Source: Byssochlamys sp. IMV 00236 (taxonomy: Eukaryota; Ascomycota; Eurotiomycetes; Eurotiales; Thermoascaceae). Taken from it: a stretch of DNA of 19,827 nucleotides. The position numbers and the translations under genes are program-made. The stretch is taken from the NCBI GenBank assembly GCA_001931875.2, contig MSJH02000070.1, forward strand, positions 1 to 19,827. The letters run 5' to 3'. This document shows positions 10,758 through 19,804 of this stretch, one piece after another (positions within the stretch are counted from its first letter, which is position 1; the number at the start of each line of letters is the position of its first letter). A model generated the notes under the pieces. It had not been told where the DNA came from. It ran no database searches and was given only the letters and a program-made list of their open reading frames with translations.

Positions 10758-12060
10758 GCTGTACATACCCATCTATCTTTATCAGTTACACATATTTAAT
10801 AGCCTGGAGCTCTATTCTAATTGTAAGGCTTACATTAGCGTTGTTCTTAATAAATAATATTTATCATTCCCTTCTTTTACACATGATCTTCTTATTATGC
10901 GAACATCGGTCTTCATACGTCTACTAACCAAAGGAAAAAATTTTGAAGAGGGAGCATGCCCTATTCAAAAAAGCTGCCTAAGAAATTTTTAAATGAATGT
11001 TTATTGTAACAGAACTAGATCACCTATAGATAAACAGTAATTAATTTATATGCTAACAAAGGAAGGAGATTTTTTCTGTTTGCGTTACAGATAATCAATA
11101 GCTGTGATGTACAGGGATAAAGCCCCTTTGAACTTAGGGTAGAGTGATAGCACGAAAATTTCTATGAATTATAATAGCTAGTGTATGTCGTGCTGTAGTT
11201 GGTCGATTAGGCATAATAAGTTACGATTATAAGCACATCGAATGGGTTCAACAGGAAAATCATTGGAGGTAAAGGTAATGAGATTATTTTTTTTCATATG
11301 CGAAAGGTTACAAACATAGAAAAAAAATGTAAACAACACAGAATACATCTCGTTGACGCTTATCTTTCTTCAATCTATTATACCTAATTTACCTTTCATA
11401 TTAGAATCAAGCATATCTAAGTAAAGAAGCAATCTTATTAAGAACTTTGACATAAAGTGAACAGTTCTGTTTAAGCTTATGTATACAAGTTCTAAAATAA
11501 ACCACATGATATAAACCATGATGCATGGAATGCCCAGAGTCAAATTTTTGATTAAGTATAGTCAATTTCACCTTTTTTCTCTCTTTTTTTTTTTTTTTCT
11601 CTTTTCGCTATTCATTACTTTCTGAATTCTTTTATACACTTTGACCTGATCTTTGTTTCCCATCTTTATTAGCACAAAGTAGCTCTGATCTTTAGAGAGT
11701 CTGAACATGTCTGGAATGAGTGCTTTATGGGTTCTCAGTAGGTTAATATTAGGGAGAGGGTTGTCTGCTCCACCTGGGTGTCGCTTATGTCAACTCCTGG
11801 TACATATACCAACCCAGTACTGCCAGAAAACCTACGCACTCTGGCTTGATGTTTTGTTTTCATTAGCAGGGATCACCTGTTCTTCTAGAAAGTCTTCAGG
11901 CGTTTTGTTGATCGTTACAGTGGGATAGTATGTCTGGCCAGCTCTAATTCACTGTGGGGTATGATTGGTTCATTTTTTTAAACTTTACACAGCTTCCTTT
12001 TCTTTTTCTTCACTATTTTTTATTTATTTTATATTGCTATGGTAATGGGATGTTACATTG
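10758..12060. other. AT-rich region with poly-T tract and one doubtful ORF
   Basis: The 3' UTR of the transporter begins here (AATAAA at 10849-10854). A pyrimidine tract with a run of about 17 T lies around 11578-11610. An ATG frame at 11707-11928 (73 residues) contains CRLC and a third Cys, but I cannot link it to a family and do not call it a gene. The minus strand of the same stretch also reads open for about 30 codons near 11845-11930. Either could be the worn edge of the transposon cluster that begins near 12080. Confidence 0.35.
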
Positions 12061-12079
12061 ACAAGAGCGGGCGGACGAA

Positions 12080-13506
12080 GTAATGCTTTCGAACTAGTCA
12101 TGGACCACTGTTCCAGTATCGCGTCCTCCCGTTCGGCCTCAGCCTGTCCCCTTGGGTCTTCACCAAGGCCATCAAACCTTTGCTACAATGAGCGAGACGC
12201 TTAATAGCTTATCTCGACGATTTCCTGATAATGGCTTCCTCCAAGGAACAAGGACTGGCTCAGACAACACAGGTATATGCGAAGATGGACCAGTTGAGAT
12301 GGTTGGTCAACGACAAAAACTCCATTCTAGCTCCCTCTCAACAGATTACTCACTTGGGTATGATGATCGATACGATATCGATGATCATCTCCATACTGGG
12401 CAAGAATATTCGATCGATTCGGTGCATGGCTTACAAGCTTTTCTATCAGCAATCAATGACATGAACACAACTCGCAGCATTCATTGGAACAACGATGGCG
12501 CTCAACTGAGCAACATTCAAGCACGTTTTCGCGCCCGACACTTACTACAGCAGCTCAACAGATACCGACGATACGCGACACCACCTTCAACTACACAGAA
12601 TCACCTTTGTCCGATCACTCCAACAATGAAACAGGAACTCACTTGGTGGATTTCGCAACTACAGCAATGGAATGGTCGATATATCCTTCAGCACACACCC
12701 GCCACTCAGGTGCTCATGGACGCGTCAGACACGGACTGGGGCATAGTTTGTGGCAATCGTCGCTTCTTTGATCTCTGGTTCTCTCAAGAACGCCATTTCC
12801 ATATAAATTACAAGGAACTCCTAGTTGTGGACAATGGCCTACGACAAGTGCCACTACCGCACTCGAGTCACATCCAGTTATGTATGGACAACACGTCTAC
12901 CATGGCATATATCAATAAATTCGGCGGTAACCGCTCCTCCACTCCAGCCTGAACACCTTGGCAATGGACATATGGCGCTTCTGCTTTCGGAACTCCATAC
13001 AGCTGTCGATGCTATATGTTTTATTCCGTTGCAACCCGCCGACGCTCCGTATCGTCGGCTTACGTTCCAGAACGAACGGAGCTTGCCATAGAAGACGTTT
13101 CTCCGGCTGGACCGCCTGTAGGGTCCTCACCACCTAGACTTATTTACAACGCCAGAGAATGCCAAAATTCCTACAGCTTTTGTGTCATGGAATTACCTCC
13201 CTCAAGCGTTGTGGATCAGTGCCTTTTCTCGGAATTGGATCACTTTATTCGGTCGACTATATGTAGCCTCCCCCATGGAATCTAGTCCTATCCACATTAC
13301 AGAGTTTAACTCAGTGCCCTCAGCTTGCAATACTGATCACGCCCAACTGGCTGACCGCTCCTTGGTTTCCACTGACTCTCCAACTAGCCCAACGGCCCCC
13401 TCTTCTCCTCCTTCTGAAGGATCTGGTACAAGAAGAAGATCAATACCTTCTCAGGAAGAACTCCCGTTGGAATATGCTAATGTGGAACATCTCCCGAAGC
13501 GTCTGA
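12080..13506 (+). pseudogene. Broken DIRS-like retrotransposon reverse transcriptase/RNase H
   Basis: Fragments of one polyprotein follow in the correct order but in different frames. YRVLPFGLSLSP and FTKAIKPLL (reverse transcriptase) occur at about 12117-12188. An in-frame TGA lies at 12189, then YLDDF with the polymerase catalytic pair at 12210-12224. The RNase H part follows with MDASDTDWG (Asp codon 12719), INYKELLVV (Glu codon 12815) and CMDNTSTMAYINK. A further frame change then gives the family's C-terminal region, with LFTTPENA and SWNYLPQAL near 13138-13210 and ITPNWLTAPWFP near 13336-13371, ending at a TGA at 13504. At least three frame changes and one or more internal stops show that it is dead. 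The DNTSTMAYINK and TPENA...SW motifs are typical of DIRS-group elements rather than Ty1/copia. No tyrosine recombinase or terminal repeat was found, so only the pol part survives. Confidence 0.8.
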
Positions 13507-13624
13507 AACACTCTTCTTTGTCGTCGTCCGCTTTCTTTGACCAGTGCTACAATCATCCCACGATGCTACTCTGGATCAACAACCAAGGTCACAAAGCTCA
13601 AAGCGTTAATATAATGAAGATGTC

Positions 13625-14370
13625 ATGTTCCCGGATAATGTATTCGAAACAGACAGCAAAGATGTTAATGACATGGTTGACACTGACGATATAGACAAGG
13701 AGATGAGCTTTAAGACAGATTGGTATCAATATGAATCAGATAATGAGCCCACTTACGAGGAGTCTGTTGTGAAGAACGAGCAGATTGTTGAGCCGAAAGA
13801 AGTCAAAATCGATTATACTACAGTTGATGATCTTGTTCTTCAAACTAGTCTTAAAGTCTTCCAGTACGCTAAAAAGAAAGGTGTTTCAAGAGAGGCTCTG
13901 GACGGTATAATTGGCATGGTCAATAACCATATGAAGGCATACTGTTCTGAAGCACCTCTGTTATACTCTCATTACAAATCGAAAGAAAGACTCACCAAGA
14001 GATTTCCCGTTAAGGCAAAAGCGCTTGATGTCTGTAAGAACGGATGTATGCTGTACGATGAAAATGCACAAATTGATGAAAAGTGCTGCAACTCCAAGTG
14101 TAAAGGAAACAAGGTCTGTGCTAAGAAGATGATGTACCTCCCACTTATAGGCCAACTTGCACCGCTTGTTAGTGATAAGGAAATCTTTAAGCTATTGAAG
14201 TCGCCTAGGAAGAACGAGAAAAGGCCCAACGTGCTGTATGGTGTTTTTGATGGAGCACTTAGCGAAAAATTGCCGAAAGTTTACAGCAAAAAAAGGACAG
14301 ATTGGTCATCTACCTTAGTCTATTCGTTGATGGCTTCCAAGTCTTCAAAAATGGCCAGCACACATTCTAA
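13625..14370 (+). pseudogene. Truncated, frameshifted tnp2/CACTA-like transposase fragment
   Basis: An ATG frame from 13625 has an acidic N-terminus and then a Cys-rich block typical of the N-terminal part of tnp2-type transposases: DVCKNGCMLYDEN near 14027-14065, then two further Cys pairs in KCCNSKCKGNKVC. This is followed by YLPLIGQLAPLVSD and NVLYGVFDGAL. Around 14300 the homology moves one frame forward, to LFVDGFQVFKNGQHTF, ending in a TAA at 14368. The frame opened at 13625 continues to 14527 but is no longer homologous. The DDE catalytic core and terminal inverted repeats are absent. I assign it to the CACTA/Plavaka-like group from the DVCKNGC and DGFQ-F-K motifs. It begins 118 bp after the DIRS pol stop. 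Confidence 0.65.
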
Positions 14371-14408
14371 TTTTACACAAAGACCAGACAATCAAAGATT
14401 TCTCGTGA

Positions 14409-14738
14409 TTTTCACCTCCACTGGAGCTAGCTTGGGCAACCGTCGTTGCCAAAGGCTTAAAAAAGAAGGCGGCTACGCCTCATCGTTCATTCCGCTCTCG
14501 ATCAGACCAAATCAAGCAGGTTCCTGAGATCTTACATGAAGATCCAGATCTCGCCACACAATCCGTGGTTCGCAAGGCCGCTTCGATCGTTCAACAAGCT
14601 TTTACACCTGGTACTGTCGTCTTCTCTTTCCTTGAAGACTTGTTCTCTTCCCTTCAAGTGACCTATCATGCCATTCAGGGTCAAATTGGAGCTTTGAAGG
14701 GAGTAAAGCGTCGTAGCATGTACATTTATTTTTGTTAA
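14409..14738 (+). pseudogene. Unassigned fragment, possibly gag/LINE ORF1-like
   Basis: An open frame of 109 residues runs from just after a TGA (14406) to a TAA (14736). It lacks a 5' start and is more GC-rich than the flanks, like the adjacent element fragments. It contains WATVVAKGLKKKA, a basic Ser/Arg stretch, and TPGTVVFSFLEDLFSS followed by YHAIQGQIGALKG. The last part resembles the short N-terminal segment of gag or ORF1 proteins in mucoralean retroelements, as I recall them. The assignment is tentative. Neighbouring element fragments make a transposon origin likely. A host gene remnant is the alternative. Confidence 0.4.
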
Positions 14739-15360
14739 TAAAGTGTTAACTTCTACTGCGCTTTTGTTATTGATACTGCTTATTGAAAGAGGCTCCTCAG
14801 TAGAGTTACAGGGAACAAAGTCCATTCTATTTTTTGAGTTTAGGCGAAAAATGTCTTAAACAGCTCAAAAGTCTAGAAAAACCGAGTTCGTCTAAAGAAT
14901 AAATGTAGTATTCGCCTAAATTTGTAAGGTCACTTTGTCTCCAGTAAATTCATTTTAATCTCAAACAAAAATATTGGATAACGTTCCGAATCCTGTCTTT
15001 GGTCTCAACTACGGGTACACAAATAGGTACCATGGAAGCTAGGATATATAAACGTTAATTATGATGCACTCTATCAAGCCTCAATGTGCAGTCATTTTAA
15101 GCTCATCCTTATCATAAGGTCCTTTGGCTTGAATCATCTGCTACTTAATGACTACAATTGTTAAAGAAAACCACTTTTATAGAGTCGATAACTCTTGTTT
15201 AAATCCTCCTTTCTCTCAACCGTAGAGGTTGCACATAATATTACAGATATTGATTACCATTAATATGCCTATTTGAAACCACGCACACGTCTTTCCACTT
15301 AAGTAATTCGTGTTGCACAGACAATTCAAAGTAATCCCGCGATCGCCCATTTCTCGCCCA
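14739..15360. other. Upstream region of the first GH45 gene
   Basis: No gene seen. A stop-rich AT-rich stretch follows the transposon cluster. It includes the inverted repeat listed separately and a GATATATAAACG at about 15042-15053 that resembles a TATA box, but it is too far (about 380 bp) from the cellulase start. A short GC-rich patch, CCCGCGATCGCCC, lies at about 15337-15349, immediately before the TATA box at 15361, and has no counterpart upstream of the second cellulase gene. Confidence 0.4.
14839..14920. repeat. 10-bp perfect inverted repeat, 82 bp overall
   Basis: TTTAGGCGAA at 14839-14848 is the exact reverse complement of TTCGCCTAAA at 14911-14920. A one-base variant, TTCGTCTAAA, lies inside at 14887-14896. 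The pair sits directly after the transposon fragments, so it may be a terminal repeat or subterminal motif of a small element, but no target-site duplication is clear. Confidence 0.35.
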
Positions 15361-15426
15361 TATAAAAGACCAGAGATCTTTCTTTCAATTAAGTAAAAGT
15401 CATCCCCCTCACATTCTTTAATCTAA
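15361..15426 (+). promoter_or_regulatory. Core promoter and leader of GH45 gene 1
   Basis: TATAAAAG at 15361-15368 lies 66 bp before the ATG. The 5' leader contains CATCCCCCTCACATTCTTTA at 15401-15420. The second cellulase gene has the same arrangement: TATA about 65 bp before its ATG and a near-identical CTCACATTCTTTAAT leader. Conservation of spacing and motif argues that both are real promoters. Confidence 0.65.
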
Positions 15427-16401
15427 ATGAAGTTTATCACTATCGCTTCCTCTGCTGTCTTGGCGCTTGCTCTCGGTACTGAATTGGTTTCTGCCGAATG
15501 TGCTAAGCTCTACGGTCAATGTGGTGGTAAAGAATGGAAGGGCCCTACTTGCTGTGAATCTGGTTCTCGCTGTACCGACCTTGGAAACGAATACTACCTT
15601 CAATGCCTTCCTTCCAACAACAACAACAACAATAACAACAACAACGGCCACAAGACAACCACCACTGCCAAGCACACCAAAACTAGTAGCCCTCCTACAC
15701 ATACTCCTTCCAAGCCTTCCAAGCCTTCTACTCCTTCTACTTCTGGCAGTGGATACTCTCCCGTCTCTGGTGGTGCTTCTGGTAATGGTAGAAGTACTCG
15801 CTACTGGGATTGTTGTAAAGCTTCCTGCAGTTGGCCCGGTAAGGCTGATGTAACTGCTCCTGTTGACACCTGTGCCAAGAATGGTGTCTCCATTGTTGAT
15901 GACAACACTCAAAGTGGTTGCAATGGTGGTAGTGGCTACATGTGTAACAACAACCAACCTTGGGCTGTCAATGACAATCTCGCTTACGGTTTCGCTGCTG
16001 CTGCTATCAATGGTGGTGGTGAATCTCGTTGGTGCTGTTCTTGCTTCGAACTCACCTTCACCTCTACCTCTATTGCTGGCAAGAAGATGGTTGTCCAAGT
16101 TACCAACACTGGTGGTGACCTTGGTGGTGCCGATGGTCACTTTGACTTGCAATTACCCGGTGGTGGTGTCGGTATCTTCAACGGCTGTGCTTCTCAATGG
16201 GGTGCTCCTAACGATGGCTGGGGTCAAAGATACGGTGGTATCTCTGATGTATCTCAATGTTCTCAGCTTCCTGCTGCTCTTCAAGCTGGTTGTAAGTTCA
16301 GATTTGGCTGGTTCAAGAATGCCGATAACCCATCAGTCAGCTTCAAGGAAGTCACATGTCCCAAGGAAATCGTCCAAAGAACTGGTTGTCAGAGAAAGTA
16401 G
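15427..16401 (+). CDS. GH45 endoglucanase with N-terminal CBM1 (copy 1)
   Basis: An intronless gene of 324 residues. Residues 1-23 are a signal peptide (MKFITIASS...VSA). A CBM1 cellulose-binding module occupies about 25-61, with LYGQCGG, W37, GPTCC and YYLQC. The linker (62-109) starts with ten Asn (64-73) and is then rich in Thr, Lys, Pro and Ser. The GH45 catalytic domain runs from about 110 to 324. Its STRYWDCC motif carries Asp128, the presumed general base, and [10 protein letters not shown] carries Asp240, the presumed general acid; abundant Cys fit the family's disulfides. GH45 enzymes cut internal beta-1,4-glucosidic bonds of cellulose with inversion. The architecture matches the Rhizopus RCE proteins. 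The catalytic half is identical in DNA to that of the gene 2.3 kb downstream. AATAAA lies at 16468. Confidence 0.95.
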   Translation: MKFITIASSAVLALALGTELVSAECAKLYGQCGGKEWKGPTCCESGSRCTDLGNEYYLQCLPSNNNNNNNNNNGHKTTTTAKHTKTSSPPTHTPSKPSKPSTPSTSGSGYSPVSGGASGNGRSTRYWDCCKASCSWPGKADVTAPVDTCAKNGVSIVDDNTQSGCNGGSGYMCNNNQPWAVNDNLAYGFAAAAINGGGESRWCCSCFELTFTSTSIAGKKMVVQVTNTGGDLGGADGHFDLQLPGGGVGIFNGCASQWGAPNDGWGQRYGGISDVSQCSQLPAALQAGCKFRFGWFKNADNPSVSFKEVTCPKEIVQRTGCQRK

Positions 16402-16424
16402 ATGCATAACTTCATACCTCTTTT
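15754..16424 (+). repeat. 671-bp direct repeat, left copy (GH45 domain plus 3' flank)
   Basis: Reading base by base, this stretch matches 19157-19827 without a mismatch (offset 3403). It begins at the linker/catalytic-domain junction and continues 23 bp past the stop codon, to the window edge for the right copy. The sequence upstream of the junction differs at many synonymous sites. Confidence 0.95.
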
Positions 16425-18655
16425 TATATATCTTTGAAAACACACTTTCATTTATTCCCATAAACGAAATAAACATTTTTGCTTTTGACATCATCACTAC
16501 TTTTTTACTCGACTTTAAGTAAAGAGAGCATTGTTTGCAACTTTATGCACTTACTTTTTTGAATTTAATACTACGACAAAAAAAAGAATGTCTATTAAAA
16601 CTTGATTGCTTCGAGACTTCATCATTTGTCTCGATATTTCTTTGTTTTTTCTTGACCACAGATTTTGTATTCTTTAAGTTTAATACTGCATATAAACTAT
16701 AGATATAATGTTCTATATTGTCATAATTGAGCCTTGTATAATGCTTGAATTTAGCTTTTCCATATTGGTTTATGCCCGTAAAACTCTGTGCACCTTCATT
16801 ATTTAAAAGTTATTTGTCAGACAATGTATTATGTCACAGTCTTGATTTTTTAAGATTTTTCAACATGTTTTCTCAAATATATTGTGTACGTTTTCAAATA
16901 AATCTTGAATAATTATCACTTTCTTTTCGGAGATGTAGTGCTCACTTCTTGCCAGACAAGGAGGAGAGACAAGGAGAAAGTCTTTATAATTCCTCGAAAA
17001 AAAATACTCATCTTTACGCTTGTATATCTGTGAGCCATTCTTTATGTCTAAATCTATAGGAAAAATAAAGAAAACAAGCTTAAATGAAATACTCTTCAGA
17101 CTGTTCATCTGGAATATAGATAGATTTGACTATTTAAGTATAGTCTAAATAATTATAGATTGTGATCGATAAGATTTGGAAGCAAGACTAGAGTCCTTTT
17201 AATATGCAGCCATCCGAAAATAATTTTGTAATTCACAAGTGACATTTGAGTTTATTTCATTACGTTTGTATTTATGAAAAAGTATGATTTCAAACTCCAG
17301 ATCTATAATTGATACCTTCAATCTTCTTTGATGTGCTCGTCAATTAATGAAAATCCTTACAGACATACATCGACTGCATGGTTGATTTGTAAAACTTTTT
17401 TTTATTCTTCTTGCTCATCTAAAATACATGCTGAATGAATGGAAAGCATATAAAGCATGCATGATATCCCTAGGTAACGATATCTAAACAAATTTGCAAA
17501 AAAGCAAACATGTATACAGTGAGTACAGAATTGTACAATGGCGTATGAATATTTGGCATCAATATGTTATCATACTTTGACAAATGTGTCGTCAATTGAA
17601 GGCGTCATTGAGGAAAAAAAAAAAAGGTAGCAGTGCTTGAGACCGATGAATAGACATGCAAAGCAATTGCTCAGCGTAAAGTATAATTTCTCTTATTTTA
17701 TTCAAAGACAACACAATTCAATCCTAGGTACTATTATCTCCTTTCACATAGAATTGTACCCAGTGACTACCGGCTTGATGCACCACCTTAATGGAAGAAA
17801 TGGATAGAGTTGTAGTGTTACAAAGAATATTGCTGCGATGGTAGCCTGTTACACATTTACAAACTCTGGAAAAGCATGTGTGCGTTGTAATTACCCCTAG
17901 GCGCTTTGGTTATAAATTTATAAGAGTAACGAATTTCCAATTGTTTCCCAGAGTTTGATGCAGCGCTGATGCATTAGAGAAGAAATGGGATATATACATT
18001 TGCATTTCCACATCAACTGTGAAGTAGTGTATTTTTCTTTGTCCATGGAAGACGGGATCTTCTTACTCATGATTATGTTCTCGTCACGTGGCATTGTGAT
18101 AGTGATAACTCAATTAATTTGTGAATATTACAATGAGTACAGAAAGTGGGATTGTACAAGGCCACCATCCATCGGCGAATTTTGTTCAGTACGCTTTAGA
18201 ATTTTCCGTATCCTTTTTTGGTATAGCGCCAAAATGTCACTGTCTGCCAATACATTTACTAGAATTAAACAGCAAAGAAACGTTTTGTATATATAATAAT
18301 TTAGAAAGGATTACCTTTAGCAAAAAGGGGAACGTTTCGGATCTCTTTGTTATATATTTTAAACGGCCGTTATATGAAAGAATTGCTATAGAAACTATTC
18401 CATTTTCAAGGACGAGCATCTTGAGCAGTTGTTACACTAGGTCAAGTTGATCTGCTACCATTAACATATTCATCCCAGAGAATCATTCTCTTGGCGCTGT
18501 GCAACTTTTTATCAGATATTTTTACTTTATTTGGATATCAAAAACCGTGCAGTAAAATATAGTCGGACCACCAAAAGAACGGGAGCTGATTCATGATTAA
18601 TCCGAGGAAAGGTAAACATATCATTCAATTAAACAGATTTATGAACATCTGAAAC
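16402..18655. other. 2.3-kb AT-rich spacer between the two GH45 genes
   Basis: The 3' UTR of copy 1 (AATAAA at 16468-16473) opens this region. I see no convincing gene, tRNA or transposon core. An ATG frame at about 18133-18450 (MSTESGIVQG..., 105 residues) is the longest candidate. It matches no family I recognise and its codon usage is not like the cellulases. A TATA-like GGTTATAAATTTATAAG lies at about 17909-17925. A poly-A run is near 17613-17625. Confidence 0.4.
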
Positions 18656-18724
18656 ATTATATATAAGCCCTGTTAATCCAACCAAGTTGCAAAATCACAA
18701 TCATCCCTCACATTCTTTAATAAG
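18656..18724 (+). promoter_or_regulatory. Core promoter and leader of GH45 gene 2
   Basis: An ATTATATATAAG box at about 18656-18666 lies roughly 65 bp before the ATG at 18725. The leader TCATCCCTCACATTCTTTAA (18701-18720) matches that of copy 1. The DNA upstream of the TATA box is not visibly related between the two genes, so upstream regulatory sites may differ. Confidence 0.6.
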
Positions 18725-19804
18725 ATGAAGTTTATCACTATTGCTTCCTCAGTTGCTTTAGCCCTTGCTCTTGGTACGGAATTAGCTGCTGCTGAATGTA
18801 GCAAGAAATACTATCAATGCGGTGGTAAGAACTGGAAGGGTCCTACCTGTTGTGAATCTGGATCTACCTGTGTTGACTTCCCTGATAACCCATGGTACTC
18901 TCAATGTGTTCCTAATGAATACGTATCCAACTACAAGTCTGCTACTACTGTAAAGCACACCACTACCACCGACACTGCAAAGCACACAACCACTACCGAT
19001 ACTCCTAAACATACAACTACTACTGATACTCCTAAGCACACAACTACCACTGATACTCCTAAGCATACTACCACTACTGAAGAACCCAAGCATACCACTA
19101 CCACTACCACTTCCAAGCCCCAACCTTCTACTCCTTCAAAGTCTAGTGGCAGTGGGTACTCTCCCGTCTCTGGTGGTGCTTCTGGTAATGGTAGAAGTAC
19201 TCGCTACTGGGATTGTTGTAAAGCTTCCTGCAGTTGGCCCGGTAAGGCTGATGTAACTGCTCCTGTTGACACCTGTGCCAAGAATGGTGTCTCCATTGTT
19301 GATGACAACACTCAAAGTGGTTGCAATGGTGGTAGTGGCTACATGTGTAACAACAACCAACCTTGGGCTGTCAATGACAATCTCGCTTACGGTTTCGCTG
19401 CTGCTGCTATCAATGGTGGTGGTGAATCTCGTTGGTGCTGTTCTTGCTTCGAACTCACCTTCACCTCTACCTCTATTGCTGGCAAGAAGATGGTTGTCCA
19501 AGTTACCAACACTGGTGGTGACCTTGGTGGTGCCGATGGTCACTTTGACTTGCAATTACCCGGTGGTGGTGTCGGTATCTTCAACGGCTGTGCTTCTCAA
19601 TGGGGTGCTCCTAACGATGGCTGGGGTCAAAGATACGGTGGTATCTCTGATGTATCTCAATGTTCTCAGCTTCCTGCTGCTCTTCAAGCTGGTTGTAAGT
19701 TCAGATTTGGCTGGTTCAAGAATGCCGATAACCCATCAGTCAGCTTCAAGGAAGTCACATGTCCCAAGGAAATCGTCCAAAGAACTGGTTGTCAGAGAAA
19801 GTAG
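18725..19804 (+). CDS. GH45 endoglucanase with N-terminal CBM1 (copy 2)
   Basis: An intronless gene of 359 residues with the same layout as copy 1. The signal peptide covers 1-23 (AAA before Glu24). The CBM1 covers about 25-62 and contains QCGG, W37, GPTCC and WYSQC. The usual YGQCGG reads YYQCGG here, with Tyr30 in place of Gly. The linker (63-144) is dominated by six nine-residue [13 protein letters not shown] units (77-130), then a Pro/Ser stretch. The GH45 domain (from about 145) is identical in protein and DNA to copy 1, with the presumed catalytic Asp163 (STRYWDCC) and Asp275 ([10 protein letters not shown]). The Thr-rich linker should be heavily O-mannosylated, as is usual for fungal cellulases. 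The stop is at 19802-19804, and the 3' UTR runs off the window. Confidence 0.95.
   Translation: MKFITIASSVALALALGTELAAAECSKKYYQCGGKNWKGPTCCESGSTCVDFPDNPWYSQCVPNEYVSNYKSATTVKHTTTTDTAKHTTTTDTPKHTTTTDTPKHTTTTDTPKHTTTTEEPKHTTTTTTSKPQPSTPSKSSGSGYSPVSGGASGNGRSTRYWDCCKASCSWPGKADVTAPVDTCAKNGVSIVDDNTQSGCNGGSGYMCNNNQPWAVNDNLAYGFAAAAINGGGESRWCCSCFELTFTSTSIAGKKMVVQVTNTGGDLGGADGHFDLQLPGGGVGIFNGCASQWGAPNDGWGQRYGGISDVSQCSQLPAALQAGCKFRFGWFKNADNPSVSFKEVTCPKEIVQRTGCQRK
18953..19114 (+). repeat. 27-bp in-frame tandem repeat encoding the linker (6 units)
   Basis: Six 27-bp units start at 18953, 18980, 19007, 19034, 19061 and 19088. Each encodes KHTTTT plus three residues (DTA, DTP, DTP, DTP, EEP, TTS). The units differ mainly at third codon positions, so the peptide is better conserved than the DNA. 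Copy 1 lacks this array. Confidence 0.9.

Noticed and set aside
11707..11928. 73-codon ORF with CRLC motif
   Set aside because: Three cysteines alone do not define a zinc-binding domain, no family match comes to mind, and the minus strand is equally open. It may be a transposon edge, but that cannot be shown.
14532..14825. Minus-strand 97-codon ORF over the gag-like fragment
   Set aside because: No recognisable motif. The plus-strand reading of the same DNA gives a more protein-like sequence in line with the other element fragments.
15418..16152. Long minus-strand ORF (244 codons) opposite the first GH45 gene, and its relative at 19136-19555
   Set aside because: It is an antisense shadow produced by the biased codon usage of the cellulase. 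Its Thr/Val/Ser-rich product resembles no protein family and starts outside any promoter context.
15467..16522. Plus-strand alternative frames rich in Leu/Val/Thr over the GH45 gene
   Set aside because: These are frame-shifted readings of the same codon-biased gene. The main frame carries the signal peptide, CBM1 and catalytic motifs.
17520..18160. Two GAGTACAGAA...TTGTACAA stretches suggesting a direct repeat in the cellulase spacer
   Set aside because: Similarity covers only short words with different spacing and is within what AT-rich DNA gives by chance.
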